From Clostridia bacterium (GTDB lineage: Bacteria > Bacillota > Clostridia > Christensenellales > Aristaeellaceae): DNA of 40,073 nucleotides. Position numbers and translations under genes: made by a program. The notes under the pieces are model-generated. The model did no database searches. It saw only the letters and a program-made list of their open reading frames with translations, and was not told the origin of the DNA. This document shows positions 32,798 to 40,073 of this stretch, one piece after another. Within the stretch, counting starts at the first letter, position 1. Each line of letters starts with the position of its first letter. Where the stretch lies: positions 1 through 40,073 of the forward strand of contig JAFYQB010000087.1 of assembly GCA_017547285.1 (NCBI GenBank), written 5' to 3'.

Positions 32798-33027
32798 CCT
32801 AATGAAGAAAGGAAAAAGTTTTCCCTGGCGTCAGGCTGTGCAGGGGTCAGCAAGTCTTCCTTCACACGGCCGGATCCCATGATAAGACCAGACACCCAGC
32901 CATAGAACGGATTGCTCGCTGCAACGGGAACGGTGATTCTGAAGTGTCTGTCATCCTCTTTCATGACAACCTGTACGAAGTACTTCTGTAGGAAGGGGTA
33001 CGGGCACATGATGGGCAGAGAGGACAA
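32770..33027 (-). pseudogene. C-terminal remnant of a WYL-domain transcription regulator
   Basis: 85 residues from a TTG. The segment HFRITVPVAASNPFYGWVSG followed by a G-R-V and a Pro fits the end of WYL-domain regulators (r-V-t-V-p-V, F-f-G-W, G, V, P). The N-terminal HTH and most of the WYL domain are missing; an in-frame stop occurs about 50 bases upstream. Probably a decayed gene. Confidence 0.4.
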
Positions 33028-33035
33028 AACGATAA

Positions 33036-33326
33036 TGGTATAATAACAAACGGAAGCATCTTGTAAGCATCTGTTCTAATGAAAATGAGGGAATACTGAT
33101 TGCGTGGTGTTTTGACTGTGCTGAGGACGCTTCGCCGCAAACTCAAACCATCCAGCATGCAAAGGAATTGCCTGTTTCAAGCGATCCGGACATCAATGAA
33201 ATCTGTGAACAATTCGAATGTCTGGCTCTTTCCGCCTTCATCCGCCTGGTCAAGTCCGAAACCGGAGCATTGCCCGGAAAGTTCCGTGAAACGAATCAGC
33301 TGAACGATCCCCTCCGGGGGGTGTAA
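33036..33326 (+). pseudogene. C-terminal remnant of an AraC-like regulator
   Basis: An open frame without a usable start codon runs to TAA at 33324-33326. Its end reads DPDINEICEQFECLALSAFI and then RLVKSETGALPGKFRE, which fits the second helix-turn-helix of AraC-family proteins (I-x-x-I-A, F-x-R-x-F-K-x-x-x-G-x-x-P-x-x-x-R). Adjacent to the WYL remnant, so this 550-bp stretch holds broken regulators rather than intact genes. Confidence 0.42.
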
Positions 33327-33356
33327 TCAAATTCATCAACGAAAGCAGGGAAACGT

Positions 33357-34265
33357 ATGAGAAAAAAACGATTGGCTGTTCTTGTGTTGGTTGTGCTTGT
33401 TCTGTCAACCGTTGCCTTTGCAGAAAACCCCACGGAAGGAGAAAAAAACATGAACGCAACCTCTCTTCGCTTGCTGACGGCCAATATCTGGGGAGATTAT
33501 TTCGGAAATCCGGTATCTATGCGTGAAAACCAATTTGTTGAAGCATTTGAAAAATATCAGCCCGATGTAATCGGCATGCAGGAATGTACTGTAAACTGGC
33601 ACAAGAGCAATCTTTTCAAAACTTTGCTGGAAAACTACAGCATCGTCAGCAATTTTGATGGTGTGAGCAACAACTATGTGCCCCTGTTCTATCGGAAAGA
33701 CCGTTTTGAGTTGCTGGACGCGGGCTTCCATTACTACACGCAGACACCTGACGATTCGAAAGCCTACACCTACGCAGTGCTGAAAAGCATGGATAACGGA
33801 CAGGTTTTTGCAGTATGCAACACACACTTCTGGTGGAAAAGCGGCAGTGAGCATGATGCCATTCGCATGATGAACGCTCAGGAACTGGTCGCCTGTATGG
33901 AAATGCTGCATGAGACCCATGGCTGCCCTGTATTCGCGTTCGGTGACCTGAACTGCAGCGCCTACGCCGGCCCGTTTCTGTATTTCACGGAGCATCAAAT
34001 CGTGCGCCTTCGTGATATTGCCGCCTCTTTCAGCAAAAAGAGTTCGCATCATGGCGATCCCAAACTGGGAAAAGATAAACAGTTCCATGGCAGCCTGCCC
34101 AAAAATCCAGAGGTCAAATCGCTGGATCACATCATCGGCCTGCGCGGCAGCCTGACATATGATGTTCTAACCTATCAGGTCATTCTGGATCAAAATGTGC
34201 TGGACGCTTCTGACCATTCGCCAGTGTATGCCGACATTGTGCTGTACAGCAATCCGGCAAAATAA
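33357..34265 (+). CDS. Exported endonuclease/exonuclease/phosphatase-family protein
   Basis: 302 residues with a signal peptide (to about residue 23, AFA). EEP-fold catalytic motifs are in order: LLTANIWG, GMQEC (metal Glu), THFWW, FGDLNCSAY (GDxN) and DASDHSPV (SDH). Family members cut phosphodiesters in DNA, sphingomyelin or inositol phosphates; the substrate cannot be told from sequence. Export suggests nutrient nuclease or phosphodiesterase activity. A Shine-Dalgarno-like aggga is about 8 bases upstream. It follows the AraC-like remnant and ends in its own terminator. Confidence 0.88.
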   Translation: MRKKRLAVLVLVVLVLSTVAFAENPTEGEKNMNATSLRLLTANIWGDYFGNPVSMRENQFVEAFEKYQPDVIGMQECTVNWHKSNLFKTLLENYSIVSNFDGVSNNYVPLFYRKDRFELLDAGFHYYTQTPDDSKAYTYAVLKSMDNGQVFAVCNTHFWWKSGSEHDAIRMMNAQELVACMEMLHETHGCPVFAFGDLNCSAYAGPFLYFTEHQIVRLRDIAASFSKKSSHHGDPKLGKDKQFHGSLPKNPEVKSLDHIIGLRGSLTYDVLTYQVILDQNVLDASDHSPVYADIVLYSNPAK

Positions 34266-34267
34266 GC

Positions 34268-34308
34268 GTGCAGCGGTCATCCGCCAAAGCGGGGGCCGCT
34301 GCACTTTT
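34268..34308 (+). terminator. Rho-independent terminator
   Basis: gtgcagcgg (34268-34276) pairs with 34296-34304, with a further inner ccgc/gcgg pairing, followed by TTTT. It ends the EEP gene and may also serve the convergent metallophosphoesterase. Confidence 0.82.
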
Positions 34309-34345
34309 CAGGTTTCATATATGCTGGTTGAAGTCCTTGCTCCGT

Positions 34346-35056
34346 TTACGGAATCTGGATGATACGGCAGGCGTTCTCGTTTTGGCACATTGCCGGAAGC
34401 GTAATGTAGCAAATGCCGTTGCAGCAGGTTTCATGCCCCGGGTGGTAATGCCCCTGATACACGGCTTTCACGTTTCCGGCGTTCTCCAGAATGCCGCGTA
34501 TTTGCGAAGCGTTGCACAGGCAATGATCTGCCCGCACCTCTGGGTCGATGTTCTGATGCATGAACACATATACATCTCCCGTCAGCGCAGAAAGCGTGTT
34601 TTTCAAATCATCCGCATAAGGATAAAAAGTATCTGTCCACTCGCTATCGCCAGGTGCATAATGGATTCCTGTATGAAAATAGCACGCATCCAGAAAGAGC
34701 AGGTTCGCACCGTTCCTTTGGATTGTTCGCGGACGGTATTTTTCCCCAAGCAGTCCATAGAACTCATCCGGTGTAAACACAAACGCGTCGTGATTTCCCA
34801 TCACACAAAGCGCTTCAAGTTCGGAAGCATTCAACACCTGTGCAATTTGACGCATGTTCTGTGCTTCCAGTTCGCGGGTTGGCTCCGTATCTGTTACATC
34901 ACCCAAAATAATGACCAGTTCACACTTTTCCTGCACAAAAGCCTTCAGTGCTTCCTTTATTTTTCGAAGTGACTGACTGTTGAAACGATTTCCGCAAGTC
35001 AGAGGGGCAGAACTATAATGAGAATCAGAAAAAAGCCCAATCTTCAAGATGTTCAC
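34346..35056 (-). CDS. Calcineurin-like metallophosphoesterase
   Basis: 236 residues, no signal peptide. The complete metallophosphoesterase signature is present: GLFSDSH, ILGDVTD, VMGNHDAF, FMHQN and GHYHPG. Two metals are expected at the Asp/His/Asn residues. Substrate unknown; cytoplasmic phosphodiesterase or phosphatase. It begins with GTG at 35056. The gene is convergent with the EEP gene, another phosphodiester-cleaving family, but they do not share an operon. Confidence 0.9.
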   Translation of the reverse strand: MNILKIGLFSDSHYSSAPLTCGNRFNSQSLRKIKEALKAFVQEKCELVIILGDVTDTEPTRELEAQNMRQIAQVLNASELEALCVMGNHDAFVFTPDEFYGLLGEKYRPRTIQRNGANLLFLDACYFHTGIHYAPGDSEWTDTFYPYADDLKNTLSALTGDVYVFMHQNIDPEVRADHCLCNASQIRGILENAGNVKAVYQGHYHPGHETCCNGICYITLPAMCQNENACRIIQIP

Positions 35057-35254
35057 ATCCGTTTTTCAGATTTGTCAGTGTGAGCATATCACGCATTCGA
35101 TTGAAACACAATATTGAACGCAGCTTTCCGGCGGATAACCCGGAAGCATGCCGTTCCGGGCGTCCCATCAAGCCATGCTGTTTCAGACAGCGGACAGGTA
35201 TCGGCCTTCCAGAGGGTCTTCTGTTTGGTGATACGGGTTCGTCAACGTGCCAAA

Positions 35255-35285
35255 CCGCCCCGTGCCTGAAGGCGGCGCGGGGCGG
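35255..35285 (-). terminator. GC-rich hairpin after the sulfatase
   Basis: ccgccccg (35255-35262) pairs with cggggcgg (35278-35285). Read on the minus strand it is followed by a short T-run (tttgg). It is a probable terminator of the sulfatase transcript. The rest of 35057-35293 shows no gene. Confidence 0.5.
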
Positions 35286-35293
35286 CTGCGTTA

Positions 35294-36697
35294 TTATGAA
35301 TCTTTCGGATATTCCGGATTGACTGCGGGAAATTTTGCGCCGGCATCCTGCTGCCAGCAGCGCAGAATTTGCAGCAATTCAGCAGCCTTTTGGGGTAAAA
35401 GAGCGCTCAAATCCTGTGTTTCGCCAACGTCTTCGGTCACGTTGTACAGTTCGACGCGATCATCTTCAAAATGCTGGATCAGCTTGTAGTCGCCCAGCAA
35501 CACGGCAGCGCCCGGACGACCGCCCTGATTGCCGTAGTGGGGATAGTGCCAGAACAGCGGTCGCTGCTCCATCTTTTCGCCGCGGAAGGCAGGCAGAAGG
35601 CTGACGCCGTCCCTGTGCTGCTCAGGATTCAGAGGCTGACCGGCCGCCTGCAGCAGAGTGGGGTAGAAATCAGGCGTATAGGCGGGCTCTGTGGTCTGCG
35701 TCATGGGCGCGATTACACCCGGCCACACGGCAAACATGGGCACGCGCGTGCCGCCCTCGTACAGCCAGCCTTTGCCCTCGCTGGCGGGAGCGTTGCAGGT
35801 AGGGCTGCCTTCGGCTGTGGACAGACCGCCGTTGTCGGAGGTAAAGATCAGCAGCGTGTTTTCCCACCTGCCGTTTTGCCTGAGTGCGTCCGCCAGGCGG
35901 CCTACGTTTTCATCCAGATTCCAGATCAGCGCGGCATAGGCAGGATCGGACTGGAGGGTGCGGCGCATGACATGGTTATCGCCATGCATGATGGTTGGGT
36001 GCTTTTCGCCTTTGGCACAGGCATCCACCTGATCAAGCCCCCACTTTCTGGCCTTGGCCTCAAAACGGGCGATGTCCTGCGGCTTCGCCTGAATGGGCGT
36101 GTGAACAGCATAGTGGCAGAGATTAAGGTAAAAAGGTTTCTCAGGATCAGCGTTTTCGATGAGCCGGATGGCCTCGTCGGTCAAACGGTCGGTAAGGAAC
36201 TCACCGTCAGGGCCTTCGGGCAGTGTCTCGATGTGGTAGGGGCTGAAGTAGCCGTCACGCGGATGCCCCCAGGAGCAGCCGCCGATGTTCACATCAAAAC
36301 CGTACTTTTCGGGATAATGATCGCTCAGACCCAGATGCCATTTTCCTACATGCCATGTAGCATAGCTGGCCTCACGCATGGCCTGCGCAATGGGTTTGCC
36401 TTCCTCGGGCAGATGTTTGATGTAAGGCGCATCGATCAGTTTGCCCCGCATGGGGTGATAGAAACCGCCATGGTCGATTCAGTCTGTTAGTCCGACGCGG
36501 GCGGGATGGCGGCCGGTCATGAGACTCGCGCGGGAGGGAGAGCACACCGGGCAGGCGGCATAGGCGCGGTCGAAACGCATGCCTTCGCGGCTGAGCGCGT
36601 CAATGTTCGGCGTTTCGTAGAAGGTGCTGCCGCTGCAGCCCAAATCTCTCCAGCCCATGTCATCCATAAAAATGAATACAATGTTTGGCTGCTTCAT
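35294..36697 (-). pseudogene. Sulfatase interrupted by an in-frame TGA at a tryptophan position
   Basis: About 467 codons in one frame from ATG 36697 (RBS aaggag) to TAA, broken only by TGA at 36481-36479. Before it: [13 protein letters not shown] and the formylglycine motif [12 protein letters not shown]. After it: HVGKWHLG, HAVHTP, FTSDNGG and a complete C-terminal half. The break falls in RARVGLTD-type context (ARVGLTD-stop-IDH), where family members commonly read GLTDW, so a single TGG-to-TGA change explains it. No frameshift is needed. Family role: hydrolysis of sulfate esters of glycans after Cys-to-formylglycine maturation. It could be a recent nonsense mutation, a sequencing error, or read-through. 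The second part could also start at ATG 36451 but would lack the active-site Cys. Confidence 0.85.
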
Positions 36698-36711
36698 GAA
36701 AAGTATACTCC

Positions 36712-37059
36712 TTGTCTTGCGGATTCGCAGGATTTGGCAGAACTGAAATATATGTTATTATAAGTGATTTCGTCGGATATCGCAATATAAATATCAAGCT
36801 GGACGAACCTGCAAAAGCGTACCTTGCAGCGAATGCTAATGGATACACATTCGATTTGTCCCCGCAAGATTCGGAAAACGCCGCAGGAATCACACGCACA
36901 ACCTTCTACAAATACATGAGACAGCTTGAAATTCACAGCTATCTGGTCTGGCATCATGCCAATGGCTACGACTTCTACACAGTTCCTCAGCCGGAACACA
37001 AGAGAACCCATCCAGATCATCATGAGGCATGCATTGACTTCTGCGTGTCGAATTCGTGA
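36712..37059 (+). pseudogene. Possible winged-helix/HTH protein fragment
   Basis: 115 codons from a TTG with no convincing RBS. The stretch LSPQDSENAAGITRTTFYKY followed by MRQLEIHSYLV and NGYDFYTVP resembles a winged HTH of the kind found in mobile-element proteins. It overlaps the sulfatase upstream region and lacks a normal start, so it is probably a remnant. A long opposite-strand frame (36694-37245) shows no family pattern. Confidence 0.3.
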
Positions 37060-37322
37060 GGCGAATGTTCGCGCAGCAAACTCATTGCTAGCAAATCGTT
37101 CCTGATGCGAACTGCGTGTCCCGCAGACGATATACCTTTCCGCAATCCGAACAAAAATGCCCGCCACGCAATATAGTAATAGATAATATATAGATGGACA
37201 GATAATGGGGCTACTTGCGTGATTCCTTCCCGCTCTTCGATCCACGCAAAGAACAGTTTGAGTGTTTGCTCATAACTCAACATCGTTTTTGGACGCAGCT
37301 GGTGGCTATGGCAATACTTCAT
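37020..37322 (-). pseudogene. Tyrosine recombinase N-terminal remnant
   Basis: 100 codons. The first half, LRPKTMLSYEQTLKLFFAWI and then VAPLSVHLYIIYYYI, fits the SAM-like core-binding domain of phage-type integrases (kT-x-x-x-Y-x-x-x-L-x-x-F). The catalytic domain with R-H-R-Y is absent; the frame degenerates after YYYI. AT-rich DNA around 37160-37200. A trace of a former mobile element. Confidence 0.55.
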
Positions 37323-37372
37323 GTATTTCGTGTGAAAGGATCATGGCGATATAAAATAGCCCAACTACACTT

Positions 37373-37816
37373 TTACTCTTCCATATAAACCGCAACCGGC
37401 ATGCGGTAATCCTCGGTGGGTGCCTGCGTTCTGCGCCTTTCGGCGGGCTCCTCAATCTCATTCGGCTTTTCATCCACGTAAGCCACAAACTTTTTGCCTT
37501 CGTCCATCAGGCGGGCGATGGTTTCGTTCTTGAAACGGCTCAGGTACCCGAGATTCACATCGTCCTGCGTGAAGACGCTGACGGCCCATTTATCGTGGAC
37601 GTTGTCCGGCTCGCGATACAGTTTGAGTTCCGTGCCCGGCTCAAGATCACCGATCATCTGATAGAAGGCGTCTGCACCGTCCTCATATTCATTTGCCCGG
37701 AAGCAGAGCCCGGCCAGGCCCGTTTTGAGCACAAGGATCAGCTGTGCCTTTTTACGAAAGGCATTTTGATCAAAGAATCCAACGCCGATCGGCGCAGAAG
37801 CGGTATCGTAAGGCAT
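37373..37816 (-). CDS. HIRAN-domain protein
   Basis: 147 residues. The segment GDLEPGTELKLYREPDNVHD followed by WAVSVFTQDDVNLGYLSR and IARLMDEGKKFVAYV is a HIRAN domain, a small fold thought to recognise damaged or single-stranded DNA ends. ATG 37816 follows an in-frame stop, so the N-terminus is not longer, but no good RBS is visible. It sits between recombinase remnants and restriction genes, consistent with accessory DNA-processing functions. Confidence 0.75.
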   Translation of the reverse strand: MPYDTASAPIGVGFFDQNAFRKKAQLILVLKTGLAGLCFRANEYEDGADAFYQMIGDLEPGTELKLYREPDNVHDKWAVSVFTQDDVNLGYLSRFKNETIARLMDEGKKFVAYVDEKPNEIEEPAERRRTQAPTEDYRMPVAVYMEE

Positions 37817-37909
37817 GTTAGCATGCGTTTACATAACGGAGCTGGCAAGGGTTTGCGATTTGAGTAGACCGACGGTGTACAAGTACATAAAGATGGTGGG
37901 ATAAGTGAA

Positions 37910-37955
37910 GCCCCACACGCCTGATACATCCCTTGGGCATGTGGGGCCTCTTTTT
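37910..37955 (+). terminator. Orphan terminator-like hairpin
   Basis: gccccacacgcc (37910-37921) pairs with 37936-37947 with one mismatch, followed by ctcTTTTTgtt on the plus strand. Neighbouring genes are on the minus strand, so either it works in reverse for the gene ending at 37968 or it is a leftover (or a small-RNA end) on the plus strand. Confidence 0.6.
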
Positions 37956-37967
37956 GTTATGTACAAC

Positions 37968-38828
37968 TCACTCCGATGCTACATCATCCTCTGTTAGAGC
38001 AGATTCCATATCCTCACTTTCAGGAGGGACAAATTCATACAATGCTGTGCCATCATCAGCTGTTAGTGAATCAACAGATACATTCGCCTTGTAAATGTAT
38101 CCTTGGTACTCAGTACCAGTTTGAGGGTCAACCAGAATCACATTATAGTAGTATGGCGCTTCGCCAATGATATTTATGGTTTGGTTGATTGTTGTGTTAT
38201 AGACAATAGAAGAGTTTGATACTGGTGCCTCATAAATATTCGAATTAGTTATTGTTGTTGCTGGTTGAGACAAGAGCAGAGATAACAGTACGAATAAGAA
38301 GGGAAAGAATACTTGAGCGAAAAAATCACTCAAAAAGGGATGCCTCTCTTTCCATTTCTCGTATTTTTGCTCAAAACCAGCTTGCACTTGCTTTGGTTGT
38401 TGCAAAATCTCAATGACATCTTCATATACTTGTTTTCTGTCTTCTTCTGTTATCTGTGAAATGCTTCCTTCTACTGGAGAGGTCTGAACACCAACATACT
38501 TTGTTTGTAAATCAGCAAGCCATTGCCAATCAAAGTCGCGCATAAAGGTTGTCATGTTCTTGGTTACAGCCATATATTGTGGCGATTCAATGACTCGCTT
38601 TATTTCGTCAAAGGCATGCTGGAATGGAAGTTTATTCGCCCATTCTAATGCATCAGTAATTGGCTTTAGAACATCAGGTTGCAATCTCCAAGCGGTAGAC
38701 TGGCGCAAAGATGCTGTTAGTGCCGAAGTCTCAGAAAGAACATTCAGAAGATTGGTACCGATGGCCTTGCTGATGTCGGGGAGGCCACTTATAGCAATTT
38801 CTCCCATGATTTTGCATAAGTCTTTCAT
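37968..38828 (-). CDS. AT-rich single-pass membrane protein of unknown function
   Basis: 286 residues. A helical N-terminal region of about 180 residues ends in a charged stretch (EKYEKWKERHPFLSDF), then one transmembrane helix (about 188-207: FPFLFVLLSLLLS), then an Asn/Thr/Ile-rich outer or C-terminal domain of about 80 residues with an acidic tail. I do not recognise the family. Base composition is clearly more AT-rich than the T7SS region, suggesting recent acquisition. Location beside restriction genes makes a defence role possible, but nothing in the sequence proves it. Confidence 0.7.
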   Translation of the reverse strand: MKDLCKIMGEIAISGLPDISKAIGTNLLNVLSETSALTASLRQSTAWRLQPDVLKPITDALEWANKLPFQHAFDEIKRVIESPQYMAVTKNMTTFMRDFDWQWLADLQTKYVGVQTSPVEGSISQITEEDRKQVYEDVIEILQQPKQVQAGFEQKYEKWKERHPFLSDFFAQVFFPFLFVLLSLLLSQPATTITNSNIYEAPVSNSSIVYNTTINQTINIIGEAPYYYNVILVDPQTGTEYQGYIYKANVSVDSLTADDGTALYEFVPPESEDMESALTEDDVASE

Positions 38829-38899
38829 TTACTAAGACCTGTCCCTTTATCCATAGGTGTTGTACCTCCCTTAGAATGTATTCATTGGTACATAGTTGA

Positions 38900-39565
38900 T
38901 TATCCTTCCAAACGATGACGTATTGCATTGAGCCATTCGCCGTTGTATTTGAAATACTTGGGGCCAGGGAGTGCGGTGTTGGTGTTAAGCAAATGTTTGG
39001 CAAGAGCGGTTAGCGACCAGCGTTTTCCATCGTATTCGACATGTTTATCGTCGGCCACAGTACAGATTGTACCCGAGCATTCGTTTCCGCTGCAGCTGAA
39101 TTCGATTTGCTCACCGATTGCAATATTGCACATAGAGAATGCAAAGGGAGCCAGTCGTTCTTGATGCTGCTCGCTGATTTCCTGCGCTAATTCCTCATCA
39201 GCCTGCTCATTCGCAGTGGCTTTCCACTTCTTCAAACGATGACTGAAACCATTGATTTCAGCAATGGCATCCAAGATTGAATAGGCATCTTCTGGCGTCA
39301 TGGCATAAAACTCACGGATGCGCCGCTTTCCGTCCACCTCTTCTGTAGAGCGCAATGCAGGGTTCAGCTTGTCCAGAATGGAATGGAGCTTTTTATCGGA
39401 AAGGGCAGAATCCACTTCATAGGTAGCATACACACGGAATGCAAATGGAACAGCCGTGCTTCGGTTCAATTCATCCAGCCGTTGCTTCACGTCGGCAGCA
39501 TAGCCAATCTTCACATACTGCGGAAATGACGGATTGGTGAGGATATAGATAAAGCCTTTGCTCAT
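38900..39565 (-). CDS. GIY-YIG (T5orf172-like) nuclease with RAMA-like C-terminal domain
   Basis: 221 residues. The N-terminal domain (about 1-105) has GFIYILTN, YVKIGYAADVKQRLDELN, LHSIL and EFY, the T5orf172/Mug113 branch of GIY-YIG nucleases. The C-terminal 60 residues (GTICTVADDKHVEYDGKRWS, LTALAKHLL, PGPKYFKYNGEWLNAIR) resemble RAMA/DUF4357-type domains found with restriction-modification enzymes. RBS ggggag. It starts 12 bases after the HsdR-like stop codon, so the two are cotranscribed and probably act in the same restriction or modified-DNA defence locus. Confidence 0.78.
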   Translation of the reverse strand: MSKGFIYILTNPSFPQYVKIGYAADVKQRLDELNRSTAVPFAFRVYATYEVDSALSDKKLHSILDKLNPALRSTEEVDGKRRIREFYAMTPEDAYSILDAIAEINGFSHRLKKWKATANEQADEELAQEISEQHQERLAPFAFSMCNIAIGEQIEFSCSGNECSGTICTVADDKHVEYDGKRWSLTALAKHLLNTNTALPGPKYFKYNGEWLNAIRHRLEG

Positions 39566-39577
39566 GTGTTCTCCCCC

Positions 39578-40072
39578 TTACCCCTTCGTAAACTCCCGAT
39601 AAATCACAGGCCCCAGCGCAGCCATATACGCATTATACTTGCTCATGTTCTGGAACATGGCGGTATACGCTTCAGCGATAGCCGTAGCAGAATCCATGTG
39701 CTCCACATAGCTGTCCTGCGCCACTTCGCCAAAGGCTTTCGGGAAGATGCTCTCCAAGAAAATCTTCGGGTCGGACGTCTGGGCAACCTTTTGCAGCTTC
39801 TTGTCCTCTTTCAGCTTGTCGTGCAGGTCATAGATGATAACACGGTCGCGCTCGTTGAATTCGCCGCCAAACAGCTCGTTGATTTTCTGGATGACTTCTT
39901 CCAGCGGCTCCTTCTGTTCGGGCGTGGCAGCGCCCTTGCCATTGGCGGGAATATACTCGCCGGACTGGTCAATCAGCGTGATATCCCCCTTGAAGGTCTG
40001 CTGCAGCTTGTAGAATTCCAGCTTCAGCGCGCCTTCGATATCCAGCATCTGCACAGGTTCGGCGGGAATCAG
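39578..40072 (-). CDS. hsdR: Type I restriction enzyme HsdR-like subunit, C-terminal part (5' end outside window)
   Basis: The visible 164 residues run open to the window edge. They resemble the helical C-terminal region of HsdR/helicase subunits: EPLEEVIQKINELFGGEFNE, DRVIIYDLHDKL, DPKIFLESIFPKAF and NAYMAALGPVIYREF. HsdR is the ATP-dependent translocase/nuclease of type I restriction complexes; motor and nuclease domains lie beyond the window. The assignment to HsdR rather than another DEAD-type helicase rests on this C-terminal pattern only. Confidence 0.72.
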   Translation of the reverse strand: MIPAEPVQMLDIEGALKLEFYKLQQTFKGDITLIDQSGEYIPANGKGAATPEQKEPLEEVIQKINELFGGEFNERDRVIIYDLHDKLKEDKKLQKVAQTSDPKIFLESIFPKAFGEVAQDSYVEHMDSATAIAEAYTAMFQNMSKYNAYMAALGPVIYREFTKG

Positions 40073-40073
40073 C

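Noticed and set aside
35080..35322. Small plus-strand frame between metallophosphoesterase and sulfatase
   Set aside because: No ribosome binding site or family pattern, and it overlaps the sulfatase terminator hairpin and 3' end.
36479..36481. TGA read as tryptophan genome-wide, or selenocysteine
   Set aside because: TGA ends several other genes in the window and Trp is normally TGG; no selenocysteine-insertion-like hairpin was evident after the codon, and Trp, not Cys, is expected at this site.
36694..37245. Minus-strand 183-codon frame
   Set aside because: Cys-rich, without family pattern, overlapping the sulfatase start region and recombinase remnant; it looks like chance.

Overview
The window looks like part of a Clostridia-type (Firmicutes) chromosome. 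Reasons are strong AGGAGG-like ribosome binding sites, moderately high GC, long Pro-Thr linkers in exported proteins, a lipobox lipoprotein and a Firmicutes-type (T7SSb) type VII secretion locus. I cannot name the genus. About 31 kb on the plus strand is one functional neighbourhood; the last 8 kb is a mixed, partly decayed accessory region.

Positions 3-5375 hold the 3' part of a giant acidic-repeat surface protein that starts before the window. From 5512 to 25782 runs a compact same-strand gene set: a VWA-FHA membrane protein, a second FHA membrane protein, a repeat-rich single-pass protein, a PP2C phosphatase, a transmembrane Ser/Thr kinase with a huge Ig-like ectodomain, an EssC/YukB-like three-ATPase motor, a LytTR regulator, a YukD/EsaB ubiquitin-like protein, a WXG100-like protein, a VWA/FHA membrane protein, a small FHA membrane protein and a small helical protein. 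After a candidate promoter at about 25820-25850 come four WXG100 proteins in a row (25914-27245). Two effector-like modules follow: a helical-domain/Gly-rich protein with DUF3592- and DUF4176-like partners (27312-29459), and a lipoprotein plus a lipase with a C-terminal helical domain (29578-31876).

The central idea is a type VII secretion system packaged with its own threonine-phosphorylation circuit (writer kinase, eraser PP2C, several FHA readers), comparable in logic to the PpkA/PppA/Fha1 pathway of type VI secretion. Three of the FHA membrane proteins carry a Thr-x-(Gln/Asn)-Pro-Tyr motif next to the FHA domain, repeated 6, 4 and 1 times; these are good candidate phosphosites. A second clear pattern is one helical domain, opening with Ile-Arg-x-Asp, found N-terminally in one effector, C-terminally in the lipase and alone in the 25459-25782 protein. 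No EsaA, EssA or EssB is recognisable in the window.

From 31935 on: an exported FnIII-like protein (minus) with a good promoter, remnants of two transcription regulators (WYL-like and AraC-like), an exported endonuclease/exonuclease/phosphatase-family protein (plus), a metallophosphoesterase (minus), a sulfatase split by an in-frame TGA exactly where family members usually have Trp, remnants of an HTH protein and of a tyrosine recombinase, a HIRAN protein, an AT-rich membrane protein of unknown role, and a GIY-YIG/RAMA-like protein following the 3' end of a type I restriction HsdR-like gene. This end looks like a defence/genomic-island edge. No tRNA, rRNA or CRISPR array was found.
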